A stretch of 18,906 bases of DNA, from positions 1 to 18,906 of the forward strand of contig JBBQDK010000046.1 in NCBI GenBank assembly GCA_038319625.1. The letters run 5' to 3'. This stretch comes from JBBQDK01 sp038319625 (GTDB lineage Bacteria; Pseudomonadota; Gammaproteobacteria; JBBQDK01). Shown one piece after another: positions 1-6,723 of this stretch (positions are counted from its first letter, which is position 1; the number at the start of each line of letters is the position of its first letter). The notes under the pieces were generated by a model, which saw only the letters and a list, made by a program, of their open reading frames with translations, made no database searches and had not been told where the DNA came from. Made by a program: the position numbers and the translations under genes.

Positions 1-639
1 GTACCCATCGTGCTGCTTGGACTGGTGGTGGCGCACATCATGGCGTTGCACGAAGTCGGGTCCAACAATCCCGACGGCGTTGAGATCAAGAAGACTAAGG
101 GTCCCGATGGCATTCCGCTGGACGGCATCCCGTTCCACCCCTATTACACGGTGAAGGATATCGTTGGTGTGGTGGTATTCCTGATTTTCTTCTCGATAGT
201 CGTATTTTTCCTACCGGAACTGGGTGGTTACTTCCTGGAAGCCAATAACTTCATTCCTGCCAACCCGCTCCAGACGCCGCCACATATCGCGCCGTTGTGG
301 TACTTCACGCCGTTCTACGCCATCCTGCGCTCCGTACCCGACAAGTTCATGGGTGTGCTGGCGATGGGGTCGGCGATCATGATCATGTTCTTCCTGCCCT
401 GGCTGGATCGCAGCCCGGTCAAGTCGATCCGCTATCGCGGTGCTATCTACAAGACCGCGCTGGCGCTGTTCGTGATCAGCTTCTTTACCTTGTGCTGGTT
501 GGGTATGCAACCGCCCACGCCACTGTTGACAACGCTGGCGCGCGTGTTCACCGCGATCTATTTCGGCTTCTTCCTGTTGATGCCGATCTACACCAAACTC
601 GACAAGACCAAGCCGGTTCCGGAACGGGTGACCTCATGA
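1..639 (+). CDS. petB: Cytochrome b of the ubiquinol-cytochrome c reductase (bc1) complex, C-terminal part
   Basis: This is the membrane quinol-oxidising subunit of respiratory complex III. The gene enters from the left edge in frame 1, so only the last 212 residues are present: the region following the heme-ligating helices, with the HPYYTVKD loop, the Qo-site stretch PLWYFTPFYAILRS (from base 292), and several hydrophobic segments (about residues 53-75, 115-135, 145-165 and 175-197 of the fragment). The Qo motif reads PLWY where mitochondrial and many alphaproteobacterial enzymes have PEWY. The stop codon overlaps the start of petC in an ATGA, implying translational coupling. Family assignment is secure; the N-terminal half and the Rieske gene petA are expected to the left but are not visible. 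The first GTG in the fragment (base 10) is internal and is not a start. Confidence 0.96.
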   Translation, partial: VPIVLLGLVVAHIMALHEVGSNNPDGVEIKKTKGPDGIPLDGIPFHPYYTVKDIVGVVVFLIFFSIVVFFLPELGGYFLEANNFIPANPLQTPPHIAPLWYFTPFYAILRSVPDKFMGVLAMGSAIMIMFFLPWLDRSPVKSIRYRGAIYKTALALFVISFFTLCWLGMQPPTPLLTTLARVFTAIYFGFFLLMPIYTKLDKTKPVPERVTS

Positions 640-1373
640 GAAAAATCTTCCTCGCACTGCTGCTTTGCGTGGCACCAGTACTGGTACAGGCCGAAGAAGG
701 CCCGCATCTCGACACGGTCAGAATCAATCCGCACGACAAGGCCTCACTGCAACGCGGCGCCAAGTTTTTCGTCAACTACTGCATGGGCTGTCACTCGGCG
801 TCCTATCAGCGCTACAACGCGGTGGCGGAGTATCTCGGCCTGAGCGACCAGCAGATGATGCAGAACCTAGTGTTCGCCGGTAACAAAATCGGTGATTACA
901 TGACCATCTCCACATCGCCCGAGGAGGCCAAGATCTGGTTCGGCGTCGCACCGCCGGACCTGACGGTGGTTGCCCGGGCACGCGGCAACGATTGGCTGTA
1001 TACCTACCTGCGCAGTTTCTATCTCGACAACAGCCGCCCGTTCGGCGTCAACAACACGGTATTCAAGGATGTCGCCATGCCGCATGTGCTGTGGGAGCTG
1101 CAAGGTTGGCAGAAGCCGGTCTACAAAACCGTGACTGGTCTGGACGGCAAGCCGGAGAAGGTGCTGGAAAAGCTTGAGATTGTCACGCCCGGCACGATGA
1201 GTCCGGACGACTACGACGCGGCGGTGACCGATCTGGTCAACTTCCTGGCCTACCTGGGAGAACCGGTCAAGCTGGAACGGCAGAGTCTGGGTATCAAAGT
1301 GGTGCTGTTCCTGGGCGTGTTCTTCGTCGTCGTCTATCTTCTCAAGAAGGAATACTGGAAGGATATCCATTGA
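636..1373 (+). CDS. petC: Cytochrome c1, heme-c subunit of the bc1 complex
   Basis: Cytochrome c1 takes electrons from the Rieske protein and passes them to soluble cytochrome c in the periplasm. The 245-residue product starts at the ATG overlapping the petB stop. It has a signal peptide (residues 1-19, ending LVQA before EEGP), the covalent heme site CMGCH at residues 49-53, a likely axial methionine at 148 in the AMPHVLWELQG segment, and a C-terminal membrane anchor at about 219-236 followed by the basic tail KKEYWKDIH. Length and domain order fit the family. It is cotranscribed with petB. Two tandem GC-rich hairpins follow immediately downstream and probably end or weaken the pet transcript before sspA. 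Confidence 0.97.
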   Translation: MRKIFLALLLCVAPVLVQAEEGPHLDTVRINPHDKASLQRGAKFFVNYCMGCHSASYQRYNAVAEYLGLSDQQMMQNLVFAGNKIGDYMTISTSPEEAKIWFGVAPPDLTVVARARGNDWLYTYLRSFYLDNSRPFGVNNTVFKDVAMPHVLWELQGWQKPVYKTVTGLDGKPEKVLEKLEIVTPGTMSPDDYDAAVTDLVNFLAYLGEPVKLERQSLGIKVVLFLGVFFVVVYLLKKEYWKDIH

Positions 1374-1379
1374 GCTACC

Positions 1380-1402
1380 CCCCCGGCGACACGCGCCGGG
1401 GG
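1380..1402 (+). terminator. Hairpin 1 after petC, possible terminator
   Basis: A perfect 9-bp GC stem (CCCCCGGCG paired with CGCCGGGGG, loop ACACG) begins 6 bases after the petC stop. The following bases are TAAATT rather than a U-tract, so efficient intrinsic termination is uncertain. It may instead protect the pet mRNA 3' end. Confidence 0.5.
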
Positions 1403-1410
1403 TAAATTCC

Positions 1411-1437
1411 CGCGGCCGGCCGCACAGGCCGGTCGCG
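1411..1437 (+). terminator. Hairpin 2 between petC and sspA
   Basis: An 11-bp stem (ten Watson-Crick pairs and one G-T pair; arms 1411-1421 and 1427-1437, loop GCACA) lies 8 bases after hairpin 1. There is no T-tract after it. With hairpin 1 it forms a tandem structure separating the pet operon from sspA, possibly as an attenuating or mRNA-stabilising element. Confidence 0.4.
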
Positions 1438-1478
1438 ATGTTGTACACTACCGGCATGGATAGTTTGGAGTGTATTCA

Positions 1479-2105
1479 ATGGCGCTGATCGCCAACCGCA
1501 GATCGGTCATGACGCTGTTCTCATCCGCGTCTTGCCCTCACAGTCATCGCACTCGCATCGTTATGGCTGAGAAGGGTATCACTGTCGATATCGTCGATAT
1601 CGACAGCTCGGACAAACCGGAAGACTTGGTCGAATTGAACCCCTATAACTCGACACCGACCCTGGTCGACCGCGATTTAGCCTTGTACGACTCGCGCGTT
1701 ATCATGGATTACATCGACGAGCGCTTTCCCCATCCACCATTGATGCCCGTCGATCCGGTGTCTCGCGCCAAATCCCGTCTCGTCCTGTTTCATGTCGACA
1801 ACGACTGGTACCGTCTGATACCGGAACTGGAGTCGCGCAGCGATAAGATCGCCAGCAAGGCCCGCAAGATTCTGCGCGACAGCATCACTTCCAGCACCGA
1901 AGTATTCGCCGCTAAACCGTTCTTCCTCAGCGACGAGTTCAGCATGGTGGATTGCTGTATCGCCCCGATACTGTGGCGTTTGCCGCATTACGGTGTGGAA
2001 CTGCCTGCGCAAGCCAAGTCGATACAGAAATATGCCGAGCGGATTTTCAATCGCGAATCGTTTCAGGCCAGTCTGACCGAGAAAGAACGTGAGATGAGAG
2101 AGTAA
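1479..2105 (+). CDS. sspA: Stringent starvation protein A (GST-fold RNA polymerase-associated regulator)
   Basis: SspA is a glutathione S-transferase-fold protein that binds RNA polymerase holoenzyme and modulates transcription in stationary phase and under acid stress; it does not act as a transferase. The 208-residue product begins MALIANRRSVMTLFS. This ATG follows a TTTGGAG ribosome site by 8 bases; the in-frame GTG at 1470 is less likely because it overlaps that site. The thioredoxin-like N-domain spans about residues 10-85, the helical C-domain about 95-200. The conserved surface motif PHP falls at residues 84-86, as in E. coli SspA. The end EKEREMRE matches the family. It sits between the bc1 genes and sspB, the usual gamma/betaproteobacterial order. 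Confidence 0.96.
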   Translation: MALIANRRSVMTLFSSASCPHSHRTRIVMAEKGITVDIVDIDSSDKPEDLVELNPYNSTPTLVDRDLALYDSRVIMDYIDERFPHPPLMPVDPVSRAKSRLVLFHVDNDWYRLIPELESRSDKIASKARKILRDSITSSTEVFAAKPFFLSDEFSMVDCCIAPILWRLPHYGVELPAQAKSIQKYAERIFNRESFQASLTEKEREMRE

Positions 2106-2227
2106 GGCAGTGGCGAGTGGTGAGTAGCTAGTGACGAGGGCCCCTGTATACTTCAGAGCAACACCAGCCGGCCGACTCGCTGCTCGTTACTAATCACTCG
2201 CAACCCGCTACTAGCTACTGACGTTAT
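2106..2227 (+). repeat. Imperfect inverted repeat built from GAGT/TAGT units between sspA and sspB
   Basis: The sspA-sspB gap carries near-tandem short units on the left (GCGAGTGGTGAGTAGCTAGT, 2113-2132) and their approximate complement on the right (ACTCGCTGCTCGTTACTAAT, 2175-2194; CTACTAGCTACT, 2208-2219). AGTAGCTAGT at 2123-2132 is the reverse complement of ACTAGCTACT at 2210-2219. The arms are imperfect, so this looks like a small dispersed intergenic repeat able to fold, not a clean terminator. A related block with AGTACT units lies at 13814-13833. Confidence 0.5.
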
Positions 2228-2608
2228 ATGACTTCCAGCCGCCCCTATCTGATCCGCGCCATTTACGACTGGATACTGGACAACAACCAGACTCCGCACC
2301 TGCTCATCAAGGCCGACGCGCCGGATCTGGTTGCGCCCCAGCAGTATGCGCAAAACGGCAAGCTCATTCTCAATATCAGTCCGCGCGCGATTCAGGCCTT
2401 GAGTCTTGGTAACGAGACCATCGAATTCAGTGCCCGCTTCAGCGGTGTGGCCATGGCAGTTCATGTGCCTGTAGATGCCGTGATGGCGGTATATGCCAGA
2501 GAGAATGGCAAGGGCATGGTCTTTAGCGAAGACGATGGCAGCGACAAGCCACCCGAGGCGCCGGAGCCCGGCAAACCACGCAAGCCGGCACTGAAGGTCG
2601 TCAAGTAG
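2228..2608 (+). CDS. sspB: ClpXP protease specificity-enhancing factor SspB
   Basis: SspB is an adaptor that binds ssrA-tagged proteins left from stalled ribosomes and hands them to ClpXP. The 126-residue product opens with the family signature MTSSRPYLIRAIYDWILDNN and continues with the beta-rich substrate-binding domain to about residue 100, including ISPRAIQALSLGNETIEFSARFSG. The acidic, proline- and lysine-rich tail (from about 97) would be flexible; it ends KPALKVVK, in the position of the short ClpX-docking peptide. It is shorter than E. coli SspB (165 residues), mainly in the linker. No good Shine-Dalgarno precedes the ATG. It lies downstream of sspA, with the repeat-like dyad between them. 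Confidence 0.95.
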   Translation: MTSSRPYLIRAIYDWILDNNQTPHLLIKADAPDLVAPQQYAQNGKLILNISPRAIQALSLGNETIEFSARFSGVAMAVHVPVDAVMAVYARENGKGMVFSEDDGSDKPPEAPEPGKPRKPALKVVK

Positions 2609-2668
2609 GGTAATCCGTACGCCCACCGCGTAATCGGCCTGTCCGGCGTGTCATGCGGTTCAAAATGC

Positions 2669-2977
2669 CTATCTGATGATGTCCGCCCCCACCACCAGTC
2701 GTACCATCTCGATGCCACGCAGGCTGATCATGCCCTTGCTGCGCTGCAGACCGGTATCGGTGAATTCGAACTGATAGGTGCGCAGCAGTCGCAGACTGCC
2801 CGCCGCATCGCGGGCGGTACGCAGTCGTTGCAGGGCCACTGTCTCATCCAGTAACTGCAGCCCCATCCGTTCGCAGGCTTCCTTGCAGATGCCACAGGCG
2901 ATCTCCCGTGCGCGCATGCTGTTCAGCCAGAACCAGGCCGTCAGGATCAGCAGCAGGAGAATCAGCAGGCTTGTCAT
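2669..2977 (-). CDS. Small membrane-anchored DUF3301-like protein
   Basis: The 102-residue product starts with an uncleaved-looking hydrophobic segment (about residues 3-18, MTSLLILLLLILTAWFWLNS). It is followed by a cytoplasmic-type helical stretch (RAREIACGICKEACERMGLQ) and the segment LLDETVALQRLRTARD, then LLRTYQFEFTDTG. From memory of the family, the single N-terminal helix, the cysteine-bearing helix and the LQLLDxTVAL and RTYxFEFxxxG blocks match the DUF3301 group of gammaproteobacterial proteins, whose function is unknown. It converges with sspB, leaving 60 bases between the stops and no clear terminator. No strong ribosome site precedes the ATG. It may be the last gene of the lpoA-dolP transcript, but a 201-base gap separates it from dolP. 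Confidence 0.75.
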   Translation of the reverse strand: MTSLLILLLLILTAWFWLNSMRAREIACGICKEACERMGLQLLDETVALQRLRTARDAAGSLRLLRTYQFEFTDTGLQRSKGMISLRGIEMVRLVVGADIIR

Positions 2978-3094
2978 GGGTAGGCATCAACTTGTGGGAT
3001 CTAGGGTGGAAAAGATCGTTGGAGGACGGCGGGAAAACTTCACAGGAAGGGGGCCATGCCCCGCCCTGAAATTGCGATTACTTATAAGTGACAC

Positions 3095-3120
3095 GTTCCA
3101 TTCCCCTGAGGGAACGGAAT
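3095..3120 (-). other. Imperfect hairpin between dolP and the DUF3301 gene
   Basis: In the 201-base gap 2978-3178 the arms GTTCCATTCCC (3095-3105) and GGGAACGGAAT (3110-3120) pair at 9 of 11 positions plus one G-T pair, around a CTGA loop. No T-tract follows on the minus strand. A further short GGGGC/GCCCC dyad lies at about 3050-3062. These could mark the 3' end of the dolP transcript; nothing else is evident in the gap. Confidence 0.3.
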
Positions 3121-3178
3121 CGCGTCCGGTTTTATGGTTTGAATCTGCCGCTGGCGGTTTCTGCAAGCAGGCCTGCAG

Positions 3179-3766
3179 TCAGTCGGTATACTCGAAGATC
3201 CTCACCACCCGTTCCACGCCGCCGACCTGGCGCACGGTTTCTGTCACGGCATCCGCTTCGGCGTGCGTGAGTAGCCCCATCAGATACACAACCTTGGCCT
3301 CGGTAACGACCTTCACCCGGGTCGGGTCGAAATGGTCGATGCCATTGACGTCGAACAGACTGGCCTTGACCTTGGTGGTGATCGCACTATCGGTGGCACG
3401 TGCAAGGATAGTGCTGGGTTGACCGATTTTCAGTTCATTGTGCACACTGCGTACTTTCTCGACAGCTGCGACGAGTCGGCCGGCGCGTTCACGCAGTTCC
3501 TCGCTGACGGTTTCGCCGGTCAGTAGCACAATGTTGTTGTAACTGGTCACGTTGAAGTGCGTCTGCGCATCCAGGACCTTGTCGTCACGCAATGCGCGGA
3601 CGGCCTTGATCTCGATGGCCTGGTCTTCCAGCACGGTGCCGGCGGTACGCTGATCATGAACTACCGCGACGCCGGTGGCGGCTCCGCCGATGACAAGACC
3701 TGCGCAACCTTGCAGGGTTGCGGTACTGACGCTGGCTACGAGCAAAGCGGCAAGATGTTTATTCAT
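3179..3766 (-). CDS. dolP: Outer-membrane lipoprotein with two BON domains (DolP/YraP-like)
   Basis: DolP is an outer-membrane lipoprotein that supports envelope integrity at the septum and under stress. The 195-residue product has a lipoprotein signal peptide with lipobox LQGC (acylated Cys21) and a glycine-rich start to the mature part. Two BON domains follow, at about residues 46-115 (ILL-type strand NNIVLLTGETVSEE) and 124-194 (TKVKASLFDV..., KVVYLMGLLTHAEAD), the usual phospholipid-binding pair. I chose the ATG at 3766 because AGGAG stands 10 bases upstream and the signal peptide follows directly; an in-frame upstream start would overlap gmhA. Only 4 bases separate it from the gmhA stop, so it belongs to the lpoA-yraN-gmhA-dolP operon, matching the E. 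coli gene order. Confidence 0.92.
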   Translation of the reverse strand: MNKHLAALLVASVSTATLQGCAGLVIGGAATGVAVVHDQRTAGTVLEDQAIEIKAVRALRDDKVLDAQTHFNVTSYNNIVLLTGETVSEELRERAGRLVAAVEKVRSVHNELKIGQPSTILARATDSAITTKVKASLFDVNGIDHFDPTRVKVVTEAKVVYLMGLLTHAEADAVTETVRQVGGVERVVRIFEYTD

Positions 3767-3770
3767 GATG

Positions 3771-4364
3771 TTAAAGCTCCTGTCCGAGTAATTGACGATC
3801 GATAAGGTCACACAAGCAATGTATCACCAGCAGATGGACTTCTTGAATACGCGCAGTCGATGCGCTCGGAACGATGATGGCGACGGCATCGTCGTCGAGT
3901 AGTTGCACCAGCGCGCCACCGTCACGGCCGACCAGGGCGACGACCCGCATGTCGCGCTTTTGTGCGGCGCGCACAGCGGCCAGCACGTTGCCGGACTGGC
4001 CGCTGGTGCTGATCGCCAGCAATACGTCGCCTTCGCGACCCAGCGCGCTGACCTGGCGGGCGAAGATTTCGGTGAAGGCATAGTCGTTGGCGATCGACGT
4101 GATGGTCGAGCTGTCGGTGGTCAAGGCGATGGCCGGCAGGCCCGGGCGTTCCATCTCGAAACGGTTGATCATTTCCGAGGCGAAGTGCTGGGCATCGGCG
4201 GCCGAACCGCCGTTGCCGCAGCTGAGAATCTTGCCGTCCGACAGCAAGGCATCGGTCATCATTTCAGCGGCGCGGGCAATGGGTTCGACCAGTATCTCCA
4301 GCGCTTCGCGCTTGGTCTGGATGCTGTCGGTGAATATGTGGCGGATGCGGTCTTGTTGGTCCAT
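3771..4364 (-). CDS. gmhA: SIS-domain protein: phosphoheptose isomerase GmhA / DiaA type
   Basis: This single SIS-domain protein of 197 residues, MDQQDRIRHIFTDSIQTKRE onward, occupies the operon slot of E. coli diaA, whose product binds DnaA and promotes initiation; the same slot in pseudomonads is annotated gmhA, which converts sedoheptulose 7-phosphate to heptose phosphate for LPS. The phosphate-binding loop CGNGGSAADAQHF (49-61) and AISTSGQSGN (117-126) are intact. The isomerase residues corresponding to E. coli GmhA His61, Glu65, Gln172 and His180 are present here as His60, Glu64, Gln174 and His182. As I recall them, E. coli DiaA has lost the Glu and the last His. The overall wording (INRFETERP-like segment, CLCDLID tail) is DiaA-like. 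Catalytic activity is therefore inferred to be retained. The ATG at 4364 gives the normal family length. Confidence 0.85.
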   Translation of the reverse strand: MDQQDRIRHIFTDSIQTKREALEILVEPIARAAEMMTDALLSDGKILSCGNGGSAADAQHFASEMINRFEMERPGLPAIALTTDSSTITSIANDYAFTEIFARQVSALGREGDVLLAISTSGQSGNVLAAVRAAQKRDMRVVALVGRDGGALVQLLDDDAVAIIVPSASTARIQEVHLLVIHCLCDLIDRQLLGQEL

Positions 4365-4392
4365 GGGGCGGCGCGTTGTCGGTGTCGGTTGG

Positions 4393-4758
4393 TCAGTCAG
4401 TCTGGAACGCGTCGCGTATCCACTCAATGGTTGTTGTGTCACTCAGTTCCGTCAGCGCCACGACATCGAATCGGGTCGGTTGCTGCGCGCTACCGGAATG
4501 ACGTTGCAGATAGTATAACGCGGTGGACACCAGTCGTGCCTGTTTGTTCCTGTCGACGCTGGCCGCAGGGCCGCCGTAACCGCGGTGCCGGCGGTAGCGT
4601 ACCTCGATGAACACCAGGCTGTCCGCCTCGCGCATGATCAGGTCGATCTCGCCGTAACGACTGCGGAAATTGCGCTCCAGCAGTTGCAGGCCGCGACCTT
4701 GCAGGTAGCACAGGGCTTGTTGTTCAGCCTGCCGTCCATTGGCCGAGCGTTGGGTCAT
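4393..4758 (-). CDS. yraN: YraN/UPF0102 nuclease-fold protein
   Basis: The 121-residue product belongs to the small UPF0102 family with a restriction-endonuclease-like fold and no settled function. Visible are the N-terminal helix (NGRQAEQQALCYLQGRGLQL), then NFRSRYGEIDLI (30-41) with Glu37 and Asp39, and LVFIEVRYR (48-56) with Glu52 and Arg54. These acidic residues form the D/E-x-K-like metal site, with Arg in place of the usual Lys. The second helix is SVDRNKQARLVSTALYYLQ. It lies 4 bases after the lpoA stop and 28 bases before gmhA, the standard position between lpoA and the SIS-domain gene. Activity is not shown by the sequence. Confidence 0.92.
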   Translation of the reverse strand: MTQRSANGRQAEQQALCYLQGRGLQLLERNFRSRYGEIDLIMREADSLVFIEVRYRRHRGYGGPAASVDRNKQARLVSTALYYLQRHSGSAQQPTRFDVVALTELSDTTTIEWIRDAFQTD

Positions 4759-4762
4759 GGAT

Positions 4763-6640
4763 TCAGGGTGTCGCGGGTGTCCAGTTCGTGGGGGCGTCGT
4801 CGTTGGTCAAAAGTGCGGTATCACCGCTGTAGCGGGCCCATATCAGTTGCCGGTGTACATGTTGCCCGGCGTCCAGATAGAGCCGCCCGGTTTCGCCGGG
4901 GTAACCGGTGGTGGGTGAATTGCCGAGCCGGTCGAGGTAGGGAACAATATTGTAGGCGTCGATGCCCAAGGCGTAGAGCCTGGCGTGGGCAGTCAACGAG
5001 GCGGGCCAGAGCCGCGCGATTTGGTTATGTTCGCCGCTGGACAGCGAGCTCGGACTGAGCATCCAGGGGATGTCGCAGAAGACCACGCCATCGAGGCCCT
5101 GAGCAGGATAGCCGCCGGCCTGGCTGTCATTAAGGTGCGAGGTGGCATAGACCGTGAGCGTGCCGGCCTGCTGCAGGCGCAGTTGTTCAGTGATCTGGCG
5201 CGACTGCTGCGGGAAGGCCACCATGAACAGCATGTCGGCAGCCGGCGTCTGGCTGTTCGGGTCGGGCGCGAGCAGATGCTGAATCAATGGCCCGAAATCA
5301 CTGTTCGCACCGTACCGCTCGACGCGAGTGACCGTGCCGCTCAGTTCCTGGAAACGATCGGCGAAGGCCTGCAGTTGACGCGCACCCCAGGCACCGGCTG
5401 GTACGATCACCAGCGCGCGTGCGTGGCCGTCCAGTGAGGCGCGTTCCGCCACTTGCCGGGCCTCGTCTTCCGGCGCCAGCGCGAACTGATAGAGTCGCGC
5501 CGGCGCCGATCCTTCAATCTGATTGAGCGCCAGCACTGGTGCAGACAGTGGTCCGCTGTGTGCCAAGTCGGCGACCGCGTCTTTCGTGAGCGGGCCGATG
5601 ACCAGCTTTGCGCCATCCTTGACCGCAAGGTCGTAATAGCGTCGCAAGCCGCTGTCGTCGGATCCCGTGTCATAAAAGCGCAACTGTGGTGGAGTGCCTC
5701 CCCAGCGATTCCGGTAATAGGCGGCGAGCATGCCGTTACGCACGGCCTGTGCGACATCGGTATTGCCGCCACTAAGTGGCAGCAGCACGGCGACTTGCGC
5801 GGGATAGCCAGCGCCGGGGGGCAGGGCGCCGGCATTGTCCGGCTCGCCGAGCAAGCGCGCGACGATGTCGTCGCGGGCGGGATGGTTCGGATAGCGTCGT
5901 GTCCAGTCGTCGATTCGCTTGTGCAGCGCGACCGGGTCCCGCGCGGTGGTTTGCGCGATGGCGGCGAGTTCCATCCAGCCGCTCAGCTCGTCCGGTGGTG
6001 GCGCCAGTCGCAGTTGTTCCAGGGCGGGAACCGAGAGTGTGGCCAACGCGGCCCAGATGGCGCGGTGATTATCACGCTTGTCTTTGGCGTCGGTCAGCAG
6101 GTGTTCCAGACGGGTGCGCTCACGGACACTTTCCAGTGGGTTACCGGACATCGCGTAGGCCTGCGCCCGAACGCTGCCGATCTGGATCTGCAGTTGGGCT
6201 GGAATATCGGTCGGTACAGCGGGGAGCTGCTTGATTGCCGCATAAGGCTGGTGCTCGGCGAGCGCGATGCGCGCGGCGAGCAGGCGTTTGCGTTGCTCAT
6301 AGACCGGTTTGAGACCGTCGGTCCGCACCTTGTCGAGCAATGATGTTCCGGTGCCGGTATCGCCGGCGCGGATCAGGCAGTCTATAGCGTGCAGTTGCAG
6401 ATCCTGACGCAAGGGCGGTGCAGCGTCGAGGGCCAGCGCGTCGTAGGCCTTGGCCGCGCCACGCAGATCGCCGCGTGCTTCCAGTGCTTTCGCCGCTGCC
6501 TGTGAGGCAGTGGAGGGTGTTGCTGCCACCGGCGTGTTTCTATAGACGGGTGCCTGCGCGCAGGCGCTACCCAGCAGCAATAGCAGTACGAGGAACGCTG
6601 GCCGGTAAGAGCGCAAGTGAACTGGTCGATTGGCTTGCAT
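4763..6640 (-). CDS. lpoA: LpoA/LppC lipoprotein activator of penicillin-binding protein 1A
   Basis: LpoA is an outer-membrane lipoprotein that reaches through peptidoglycan to stimulate the transpeptidase of PBP1A. The 625-residue product starts at the ATG at 6640 with an N-terminal hydrophobic stretch (FLVLLLLLGSAC), giving a somewhat irregular lipobox with Cys27. A helical, TPR-like N-domain spans about residues 45-265 (ARGDLRGAAKAYDALAL). A proline/glycine linker follows, then a periplasmic-binding-protein-like C-domain from about 281 (YPAQVAVLLPLSGGN through VVFCDIPWMLSP to DGVV/LYLDAG segments). Size and two-domain layout agree with E. coli LpoA (678 residues). An in-frame TTG at 6730 exists, but starting there would run into the rsmI start and spoil the signal peptide. 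It heads the minus-strand operon and is divergent from rsmI. Confidence 0.93.
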   Translation of the reverse strand: MQANRPVHLRSYRPAFLVLLLLLGSACAQAPVYRNTPVAATPSTASQAAAKALEARGDLRGAAKAYDALALDAAPPLRQDLQLHAIDCLIRAGDTGTGTSLLDKVRTDGLKPVYEQRKRLLAARIALAEHQPYAAIKQLPAVPTDIPAQLQIQIGSVRAQAYAMSGNPLESVRERTRLEHLLTDAKDKRDNHRAIWAALATLSVPALEQLRLAPPPDELSGWMELAAIAQTTARDPVALHKRIDDWTRRYPNHPARDDIVARLLGEPDNAGALPPGAGYPAQVAVLLPLSGGNTDVAQAVRNGMLAAYYRNRWGGTPPQLRFYDTGSDDSGLRRYYDLAVKDGAKLVIGPLTKDAVADLAHSGPLSAPVLALNQIEGSAPARLYQFALAPEDEARQVAERASLDGHARALVIVPAGAWGARQLQAFADRFQELSGTVTRVERYGANSDFGPLIQHLLAPDPNSQTPAADMLFMVAFPQQSRQITEQLRLQQAGTLTVYATSHLNDSQAGGYPAQGLDGVVFCDIPWMLSPSSLSSGEHNQIARLWPASLTAHARLYALGIDAYNIVPYLDRLGNSPTTGYPGETGRLYLDAGQHVHRQLIWARYSGDTALLTNDDAPTNWTPATP

Positions 6641-6723
6641 GCGATGCGACGTTCGGGGCACGATGTGAGGTCTTTGTGAAAGCGGTTTGATTCCGCGGCC
6701 CAGTATCTGGCGTGGAGGTGAGA

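Noticed and set aside
1470..1478. GTG start for SspA at 1470
   Set aside because: It overlaps the TTTGGAG ribosome site. The ATG at 1479 aligns the PHP motif at residues 84-86 as in E. coli.
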